Source of the DNA: an uncultured Collinsella sp.
GTDB taxonomy: Bacteria; Actinomycetota; Coriobacteriia; Coriobacteriales; Coriobacteriaceae
DNA: 8,718 nucleotides
Assembly (NCBI GenBank): GCA_902494685.1
Contig: CABUUE010000056.1
Span: 1 to 8,718 of the forward strand
Reading direction: 5' to 3'
This document shows, in pieces, positions 1 to 4,824 of this stretch. Position numbers and translations under genes: made by a program. How positions within the stretch are numbered: the stretch's first letter is position 1; the number at the start of each line of letters is the position of its first letter. The notes beneath the pieces are model-generated. The model saw only the letters and a list, made by a program, of their open reading frames with translations, searched no databases and was not told the DNA's origin.

Positions 1-481
1 CGGTGGCGAGCGGGCGCGACAGCATCAGCGCGTAGATAAGGCCGACGATAAGCGTCACCGGGCCGCGCACCATAGGGCGAAAGCCGTTGCCCACAGCATT
101 TTGGATAACGGTGATGTCCGTGGTCATGCGGGTGACGAGCGAGCTGGCGTCGTAGTTGTCCAGGTTGCCAAAGGCGAGCGTTTGAATCTTTTTGTACTCG
201 GCCTCGCGCAGGTTAGCGCCTAGGCCCGAGGCAACGCGGGCGGACGTGCGGGCATAACCCAAGCCCAGTACCAGCGAAAGCGCAGCGCACACCAACATGT
301 ACGCACCCTGTAGCAGCATGTAGTTGATATCACCCGCAGGCACGCCCACATCGATGATGTTGGCCATGATGACCGGGATAAACAGCTCGAGCACCGTCTC
401 GACCGACACAAAGAACACGCCGAGGATGGCATCGCGACGGTATGCCCCTAGATAGGAAAACAGTATTTTGAGATTGCGCAC
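1..481 (-). CDS. ABC exporter, N-terminal membrane-domain fragment (3' part outside window)
   Basis: This is the first 160 codons of an ABC-type exporter half-transporter of the multidrug (MdlB/LmrA-like) class, which pumps substrates out across the cytoplasmic membrane. Reading from a GTG at 481 gives VRNLKILFSYLGAYRRDAIL, then two hydrophobic segments (about residues 18-40 and 56-78). After these comes the conserved stretch with YKKIQTLAFGNLD, SSLVTRMTTDITVIQNAV and a following hydrophobic segment, which is typical of the transmembrane domain. The ATP-binding domain would lie beyond position 1. The GTG start was chosen because an in-frame TGA lies two codons upstream and a GGGGG run sits 10 bases before it; an ATG slightly upstream is in another frame and soon hits a stop. 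The gene diverges from the MATE operon. Such half-transporters are often encoded as adjacent heterodimer pairs, which cannot be checked here. The family is confident; the substrate is unknown. Confidence 0.85.
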   Translation of the reverse strand, partial: MRNLKILFSYLGAYRRDAILGVFFVSVETVLELFIPVIMANIIDVGVPAGDINYMLLQGAYMLVCAALSLVLGLGYARTSARVASGLGANLREAEYKKIQTLAFGNLDNYDASSLVTRMTTDITVIQNAVGNGFRPMVRGPVTLIVGLIYALMLSRPLAT

Positions 482-522
482 GCAGGTTCAACCCCCATCA
501 AACGTTGTTCGCAAATGCACGT

Positions 523-550
523 ATTATTGCGCGCCGAATAATGGTGTCAA
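523..550 (-). promoter_or_regulatory. Promoter of the ABC exporter
   Basis: On the minus strand, TTGACA (545-550, a perfect -35) is followed by a 16-base spacer and AATAAT (523-528, five of six matches to the -10 consensus). Transcription would start near 516, leaving a leader of about 35 bases before the GTG at 481. An ATTATT/AATAAT dyad and one copy of a repeated GAATAATGGTG box overlap the spacer and -35, which suggests that a repressor or activator acts here. Confidence 0.65.
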
Positions 551-633
551 GTATTCCGAAATCGTTTTCTGCAAGGTTAGCGCCGGCGGCGAGTTCTCGT
601 GATGTGTGTCCATATTCACTCGGAATAATGGTG
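534..633. promoter_or_regulatory. Repeated boxes in the divergent control region
   Basis: The 11-base sequence GAATAATGGTG occurs twice in the same orientation, at 536-546 and 623-633. The segment TATTCCGA at 552-559 is the exact reverse complement of TCGGAATA at 620-627. A third dyad, TATTC-N5-GAATA on the minus strand, lies at 613-627. These boxes surround the exporter promoter and lie upstream of the MATE promoter. They are candidate operators for a regulator not encoded in this window; no regulator family can be named from the sequence alone. Confidence 0.4.
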
Positions 634-668
634 CGCGAGACTTTTTCGCTTCGGCGTCAACACAAACC

Positions 669-699
669 TTGACTCTACAATCGTTGTAGGGTTTTCACT
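669..699 (+). promoter_or_regulatory. MerR-type 19-base-spacer promoter and operator of the MATE-merR operon
   Basis: TTGACT (669-674) and TTCACT (694-699) are separated by 19 bases, the over-long spacing that MerR-family activators correct by twisting the DNA. The spacer holds a perfect inverted repeat, CTACAA-TCG-TTGTAG (675-689), with further matching bases outside it. The layout closely matches known promoters of BmrR-like regulators. The predicted start is about 34 bases before the MATE ATG. The likely ligand-bound activator is the MerR protein encoded at 2143-2991, which would make the operon autoregulated. Confidence 0.8.
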
Positions 700-739
700 A
701 CACTGGTACGTAAACAAACCCAGCCAGAAAGCCCCGCCC

Positions 740-2086
740 ATGGAACACGACCTCACACGCGGCAATGTCCTTAAGACCATCGCGGTCTTTGCCCTGCCCT
801 ATATGCTCTCGTACTTTTTGCAGATGCTCTACGGCATGGCCGACCTGTACATGATGGGGCAGTTTAGCGGCGCCGCCGGCATCACCGCCGTGGCAAATGG
901 CGCTCAGACGCTCTATATGATTACCGTGGCACTCGTGGGCCTGGCCATGGGAACGACGGTCATCGTCGGCCACGCCGTGGGCTCGCGCCGATTTGACCGC
1001 GCCGAGACCGCCATCGGCAACACCATCACGCTCTTTATGGGCGTCTCGGTGGTGCTGGCCGCTGTCCTGCTCGCACTGTGCCCGCAGATCGTGGCGCTCA
1101 TTGGCACGCCGGCCGAGGCGGTCGAAGGAACCGCCGCCTACCTGCGCATCTGCTTTGTCGGCATTCCGTTTATCGCCGCGTACAACATTCTCTCGGCCAT
1201 CTTTCGCGGGCTGGGCGATTCGCGCTCGCCTATGTACGTGATCGGCGTGGCGTGCATCATCAACATCGCGCTCGACTTTCTGTTTATCGGGCACATGGGG
1301 CTCGGCCCCGTGGGTGCGGCGCTCGGCACGGTAACCGCCCAGACGGCCAGCGTTGCCCTCGCGCTCGTGTGGCTCAAGAGCCGCCGCACGAACATCCACG
1401 TTAAGCGCAGCGACCTGCGCCCCCAGCCCGAGGTGCTCGGCAGCATTCTTAAGATCGGCGTGCCCGTGGCCGTGCAGGACGGCTGCATCCAGGTGGCGTT
1501 TATGTTTATCACCGTCATCGCCAACCACCGGGGGCTCGTCGACGCCGCCGCCGTGGGCCTGGTCGAGAAGATGATCAGCTTTTTGTTCATTGTGCCGAGT
1601 TCCATGGGTGCCACCGTCAGTGCGCTCACGGCGCAAAACGCCGGCGCGGGCAAGGGCGATCGCGCACGTCAGGTGCTCAAGGACGCCATGACGATCTCGG
1701 TGGTGTACGGCTGCCTGATCACAGCGCTGATGTGGCTGGTGGCGCCGGCGTTTATCGGCTTTTTTGCCAAGGACGCCGCGGTAGTCGCGGCCGGCACCGG
1801 CTATATGCGCAGCTACATTTTCGACGCGATTTTTGCCGGCATCCACATTTGCTTTAGTGGCTTTTTCGCTGCATACGGTAAGAGCTACATCGGCTTTGCG
1901 CACAACGTGCTGGCAGTGGCGCTCATTCGCGTGCCCGGTGCGTGGCTGCTGTCGAACGCCTATTCCGATACGCTGTTTCCCATGGGCATCGCCTCGCCGT
2001 GCGGATCGATTTTGTCAGCAGTCATCTGTGTTGTCGCGTTTACCGCGCTCAACCGGCGCGGGGCTTTTGACAAGTTGATGGCGTAG
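740..2086 (+). CDS. MATE family multidrug efflux antiporter
   Basis: A 448-residue integral membrane protein of the multidrug and toxic compound extrusion family, which exports cationic drugs or metabolites in exchange for Na+ or H+ across the cytoplasmic membrane. Length and hydrophobic pattern fit about 12 membrane helices in two related halves (roughly residues 10-210 and 230-440). Family-like stretches include the N-terminal LPYMLSYFLQMLYGMADLYMMGQ (about 19-41, read with its flanks), FRGLGDSRSPMY (155-166), NIALDFLFI (175-183) and the repeat-half segment around VEKMISFLFIVPSSMGATVSALTAQN. The ATG at 740 is preceded only by a weak purine stretch (AGAAAG). The merR gene follows after 56 bases on the same strand, and a MerR-type promoter lies just upstream, so drug-induced expression is likely. 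The family is secure; subfamily (MepA/DinF/NorM-like) and substrate cannot be set from sequence alone. Confidence 0.93.
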   Translation: MEHDLTRGNVLKTIAVFALPYMLSYFLQMLYGMADLYMMGQFSGAAGITAVANGAQTLYMITVALVGLAMGTTVIVGHAVGSRRFDRAETAIGNTITLFMGVSVVLAAVLLALCPQIVALIGTPAEAVEGTAAYLRICFVGIPFIAAYNILSAIFRGLGDSRSPMYVIGVACIINIALDFLFIGHMGLGPVGAALGTVTAQTASVALALVWLKSRRTNIHVKRSDLRPQPEVLGSILKIGVPVAVQDGCIQVAFMFITVIANHRGLVDAAAVGLVEKMISFLFIVPSSMGATVSALTAQNAGAGKGDRARQVLKDAMTISVVYGCLITALMWLVAPAFIGFFAKDAAVVAAGTGYMRSYIFDAIFAGIHICFSGFFAAYGKSYIGFAHNVLAVALIRVPGAWLLSNAYSDTLFPMGIASPCGSILSAVICVVAFTALNRRGAFDKLMA

Positions 2087-2087
2087 C

Positions 2088-2111
2088 GGGGCGACGCGAG
2101 CCTGGCGCCCC
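2088..2111 (+). other. Weak GC hairpin between MATE and merR genes
   Basis: GGGGCG (2088-2093) and CGCCCC (2106-2111) can pair across a 12-base loop, with a CTTTTC tract about 7 bases downstream. This could attenuate or process the transcript between the two genes and so lower regulator output relative to the pump. Six pairs in GC-rich DNA may also be chance. Confidence 0.2.
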
Positions 2112-2142
2112 TCCCCTGCTTTTCACCGAAAGGAGCGGTCCC

Positions 2143-2991
2143 ATGGCCGACTCGCCAACCGAACATACCGAGGGCCTGCTCCGCATTGGCGAGGTGGCGC
2201 GCCTGTTTAACCTGAGCGTGGGAACGCTACGTCATTACGAGCAGATGGGCTTGCTGGACCCGGCGTACATCGATCCGGCAAGCGGGTACCGCTACTACGG
2301 ATCGCGGCAGCTCTCCACCCTCAACACCATCAGCCACCTGCGTGTTCTCAACTTGCCCTTGGCGCAGATCCGAGAGTTTGTGACCACGCGCGACGTGAAC
2401 CTTATGCAGCGGAAGCTGGCTCAGCAACAGGAGCTCATCGAGCGCAAGCGCCGAGAGCTGGAGCGTGTGTCGCGCAAGATCGATAACCGGCTTGCGCTGC
2501 TCCGCGATGCCTTGAACAGCAAGCTCGATACCATTTGCACAATCGATACGCCCGAGCTTCGCTGCGCCGTGCTGCGCGAACGCGTTAAGCCTACCGACGC
2601 CTATGCGCTGGAGTGGCAGATTCGTCAGCTGCAGAAGGGGCAACACGAGACCTTTGTCTTTCTGGGCAACCTGGGCGTTGGGATTAGCGCCGAGCGCCTG
2701 GCCGCCGGCGACTTTGACGGCTACGACGAGGTCTTTCTGCTGCTCGACGATACCGATGAATACCTGGGCGATGTCGAGGTGCGACCCGCCGCGCTCTGCC
2801 TGACCATTAGCTTTCGCGGCACGCACGGGCAAGCGGGCCCGCGCTATAAGCAGCTGCTCGGCTATATGCGCGAGCACGGACTGACACCCGCCGGTCCATC
2901 ACGCGAGATTGCCCTGATCGATGACATCATCAGCGACGACCCCGCGACCTACGTGACGCAGATCACGGTGCCCGTTGCCCCGTCCAAATAA
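2143..2991 (+). CDS. MerR family drug-sensing regulator (BmrR-like)
   Basis: A 282-residue cytoplasmic transcription factor. Residues 13-82 form the winged-helix MerR DNA-binding domain (LRIGEVARLFNLSVGTLRHY, then GLL and SGYRYY). Residues about 85-125 form the long dimer coiled coil, rich in Glu, Lys, Arg and Gln. Residues about 135-280 resemble the GyrI-like/AraC effector-binding domain, ending in a family-typical REIALIDD...YVTQITVPV strand. The size matches BmrR-type proteins, which bind hydrophobic cations and activate efflux pump genes. The ATG at 2143 has a strong AAAGGAG site (2129-2135) seven bases upstream. The gene is the second of a two-gene operon behind the MATE pump, and a matching MerR operator lies in front of the operon, so it most likely senses MATE substrates and activates both genes. 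No metal-binding cysteine pattern is evident, which argues against a metal sensor. Confidence 0.9.
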   Translation: MADSPTEHTEGLLRIGEVARLFNLSVGTLRHYEQMGLLDPAYIDPASGYRYYGSRQLSTLNTISHLRVLNLPLAQIREFVTTRDVNLMQRKLAQQQELIERKRRELERVSRKIDNRLALLRDALNSKLDTICTIDTPELRCAVLRERVKPTDAYALEWQIRQLQKGQHETFVFLGNLGVGISAERLAAGDFDGYDEVFLLLDDTDEYLGDVEVRPAALCLTISFRGTHGQAGPRYKQLLGYMREHGLTPAGPSREIALIDDIISDDPATYVTQITVPVAPSK

Positions 2992-2994
2992 GAT

Positions 2995-3024
2995 CCGCCC
3001 GGAAGGCATCGTGCTTCCGGGCGG
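2995..3024. terminator. Strong hairpin terminator between convergent merR and toxin genes
   Basis: CCGCCCGGAAG (2995-3005) and CTTCCGGGCGG (3014-3024) form a perfect 11-pair stem with an 8-base loop. It starts 4 bases after the merR stop codon and ends 6 bases from the toxin stop codon on the other strand. The T tract is modest on both sides (TTCTTACT forward, ATCTTATTT on the minus strand), so it probably serves both convergent units. It also marks the left edge of the low-GC block. Confidence 0.8.
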
Positions 3025-3030
3025 TTCTTA

Positions 3031-3366
3031 CTAATCATCATCTAGCAACTCGAATCGATTTCTAGATATCACCAATGCGGCATAATCTTGGCTTTGGTGA
3101 AAAACATGGGCAATCACAACGTCCTCGTTATCGTAGTAATAAAGCATTACATAAGAATTAACGAGGCAAGCATGGTAACCAAGCACTGCAAGCTCGGGCA
3201 ACTTCGATAAGCCGTAGTCAACTACACCACTTTGAAGAAGCTGGAGCTGACTACGGTATTTATCAGGAAAGTGCCGGGCGGTAAAAATACCATGCCCCAA
3301 TAGATAATCAACGATATCGTCAACTTCTTGTTCAGCTGTAGGCAGAATCTTGACGTTATAGGCCAT
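3031..3366 (-). CDS. RelE/ParE family toxin of a type II toxin-antitoxin system
   Basis: A 111-residue basic-to-neutral small protein beginning MAYNVKILPTAEQEVDDIVDYL, the typical first strand and helix of the RelE/ParE fold. It continues through a central LPELAVLGYHACLVNSYVMLYYY region to HVFHQSQDYAALVI, the usual C-terminal strand pattern. Family members either cleave mRNA on the ribosome (RelE) or poison gyrase (ParE); which applies cannot be told here. The start at 3366 was chosen because it begins the family domain, overlaps the antitoxin stop by 11 bases and has GAGG six bases upstream. The reading frame is open 19 codons further, but those codons lie within the antitoxin gene and look non-homologous. 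The gene is translated from the antitoxin message, probably by coupling, and ends at the terminator at 2995-3024. Its GC is far below that of the neighbouring MATE-merR unit. Confidence 0.85.
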   Translation of the reverse strand: MAYNVKILPTAEQEVDDIVDYLLGHGIFTARHFPDKYRSQLQLLQSGVVDYGLSKLPELAVLGYHACLVNSYVMLYYYDNEDVVIAHVFHQSQDYAALVISRNRFELLDDD

Positions 3367-3625
3367 ATTTTGCCTCAAGGTCATCGAGGGCCTCAAAGGC
3401 ATCACGCGCCGTGCCGGCAGCACGCTCCCGCTCGGCCACAGCCATACGAGCCATCAGGCGAGCCTTAGCCTGTTCCTGAACCATGAGGTCGTAGTCCTCG
3501 GATCGAAGTACAACAAATTTGCTATAGCCGTTTTTTGTAACAGTCACTGGACCAGGAGTAGTTTCAACGAGCTCCGAGAATTTCGCGGTGTCCCGCATAT
3601 CTTTAATTGGAACGCAAACAGGCAT
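3356..3625 (-). CDS. Phd/YefM family antitoxin
   Basis: An 89-residue protein that would neutralise the adjacent toxin and repress its own operon. The N-terminal part (about residues 1-55) shows the Phd/YefM DNA-binding fold: an IKDMRDTAKFSELVE helix region, then PGPVTVTKNGYSKFVVLRSEDYD. The C-terminal part (about 56-89) is a charged, alanine-rich helix that would wrap around the toxin. An AGGAG ribosome site lies six bases before the ATG at 3625, and a perfect 28-base palindrome lies 10 bases upstream of that ATG. The stop codon lies inside the toxin gene. The C-terminal half is noticeably richer in GC than the toxin gene or its own N-terminal half. The family call is firm; toxin partnership is inferred from overlap and order. 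Confidence 0.9.
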   Translation of the reverse strand: MPVCVPIKDMRDTAKFSELVETTPGPVTVTKNGYSKFVVLRSEDYDLMVQEQAKARLMARMAVAERERAAGTARDAFEALDDLEAKYGL

Positions 3626-3635
3626 GGCACACTCC

Positions 3636-3663
3636 TAACATAATTGTGTACACAATTATGTTA
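3636..3663. promoter_or_regulatory. Perfect 28-base palindrome: operator of the toxin-antitoxin operon
   Basis: TAACATAATTGTGT (3636-3649) is followed directly by its exact reverse complement ACACAATTATGTTA (3650-3663). It sits between the exonuclease stop codon (3681) and the antitoxin start (3625). A CATAAT at 3655-3660 on the minus strand (five of six -10 matches) lies inside it, with only a weak -35 (TTAGTA, 3679-3684, 18-base spacer). Binding of antitoxin or antitoxin-toxin complex would cover the promoter, as is usual for Phd/YefM systems. No terminator separates it from the exonuclease gene, so read-through from ligA is possible. Confidence 0.8.
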
Positions 3664-3680
3664 CACCAAAACGACCTATA

Positions 3681-4814
3681 CTAAAGTCCCAAAGCATCTT
3701 CGCTGACAATCTGAATGTCATCGCCCTTGGACTGGAGCTCCAGGGCCTTCTTTACCTTGCTTCCGTAGTTCTTTGTAGTCCAAGCATCACTGCCTTCATC
3801 GCCAACAACTACGTAGTCGCATTTCTTTGACACTCCACTCAGCACCTGACCGCCGTTCTGCAAAATAAACTGCTTGATACACTCTTTTGAACCATGATAG
3901 AAAGTACCAGAAAGGCAGAATTTCTTTCCTTCAATTTGAACCCGTCGATGCGCTACGGCGTCGGAGCAGGGATTGATTACCCCCTGCAATAAACCAACCA
4001 ATTGATTGGATTCGCGCTCATCTATATCACCATCCGCCAAAGCGGCAGTTAGAAGCGAACAAACTTTGTCGAGCAAAGGGTCGCCTTGCAACATATCATG
4101 TTCTTCGACATACTGCAGTGCCGACATTGCCTCCAAGGCATTAACTCTGCCATTGGCGACTATCATTTCGCACAAACTTAGAAAGTCGCAGTAATCGGCA
4201 GTTTTTTCCGACTTCACTCTCTGTGCCGAAGCACGGGAAGCCCCTTCATTTGAACGTCGTCTGCAACCAACGCCAAGGCTATACGGCGCAAACATGGGGA
4301 TGTGCCTCTCATCTTCCATAATCAGCGAATGGAAGATGCGCCTACAAGCATCTGCATCGTCCAAGGCTCGATGATGGCTCCCCATCTCGAGATTTAAGCA
4401 TCGGCAAACCGTTGGAAGCTTATAGTCTGGGTATTCTGGATGCCACTGCTTGGCAAGCTCTTTAGTGCAGGCATAATTCCACTCGGGCCTGTCAAGTTCA
4501 TAGGCATCGAATAGCTTCCACAGAACCGCCAAATCAAACGAAGCGTTGTGGGCAACCAGAGCGGCTCCGTCAAACAAACTTTTCAATGAGCGTGACCATA
4601 TTTCCGGAAACGTAGGAGCACCGGCAACATCAGCATGAGAAATGCCCGTTAGCCTCATGTTTATTTCCGAAAACGGCTCCTCAGGATCAACCAAATAGGA
4701 ATCCTCTGCAAGGACGGCACCATTGCAGTCACATCGAATTAGTCCAATTGAGCTAATTCGATCATTGTGTCCATTTGGAGTTTCAACATCCAAAAACAGT
4801 ACGTCTGCCGCCAT
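3681..4814 (-). CDS. DEDDh 3'-5' exonuclease fused to a TerB-like middle and a C-terminal BRCT domain
   Basis: A 377-residue protein. Residues about 4-165 form a DnaQ-like exonuclease with all catalytic marks: D9 and E11 in LFLDVETPN, D94 in VAHNASFD, and H148 with D153 in HHRALDDADA. Residues about 205-285 resemble a TerB-like helical domain, with ALADGDIDERESNQL as its acidic loop. Residues about 294-377 form a BRCT domain (KKFCLSGTF, NGGQVLSGVSKKCDYVVVGD, GSKVKKALEL). It would degrade or trim DNA 3' ends, with BRCT placing it at nicks or partner proteins. The start at 4814 was chosen for a GGAGG site five bases upstream and because it begins the domain; the frame is open upstream only through the ligA end. 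It lies 10 bases after the ligA stop, so the two are almost certainly co-transcribed. Catalytic function is confident; cellular role is inferred. Its GC is low, like the adjacent 3' end of ligA. Confidence 0.85.
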   Translation of the reverse strand: MAADVLFLDVETPNGHNDRISSIGLIRCDCNGAVLAEDSYLVDPEEPFSEINMRLTGISHADVAGAPTFPEIWSRSLKSLFDGAALVAHNASFDLAVLWKLFDAYELDRPEWNYACTKELAKQWHPEYPDYKLPTVCRCLNLEMGSHHRALDDADACRRIFHSLIMEDERHIPMFAPYSLGVGCRRRSNEGASRASAQRVKSEKTADYCDFLSLCEMIVANGRVNALEAMSALQYVEEHDMLQGDPLLDKVCSLLTAALADGDIDERESNQLVGLLQGVINPCSDAVAHRRVQIEGKKFCLSGTFYHGSKECIKQFILQNGGQVLSGVSKKCDYVVVGDEGSDAWTTKNYGSKVKKALELQSKGDDIQIVSEDALGL

Positions 4815-4824
4815 GACAGCCTCC

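Noticed and set aside
698..1903. 401-codon open frame on the minus strand, opposite the MATE gene
   Set aside because: Its protein is His/Arg/Ala/Asp-rich with no family features and is the antisense shadow of a clear MATE gene in high-GC DNA.
3367..3423. Longer toxin start (130 residues)
   Set aside because: The extra 19 residues lie wholly within the antitoxin gene, lack family similarity, and the internal ATG has a good ribosome site.
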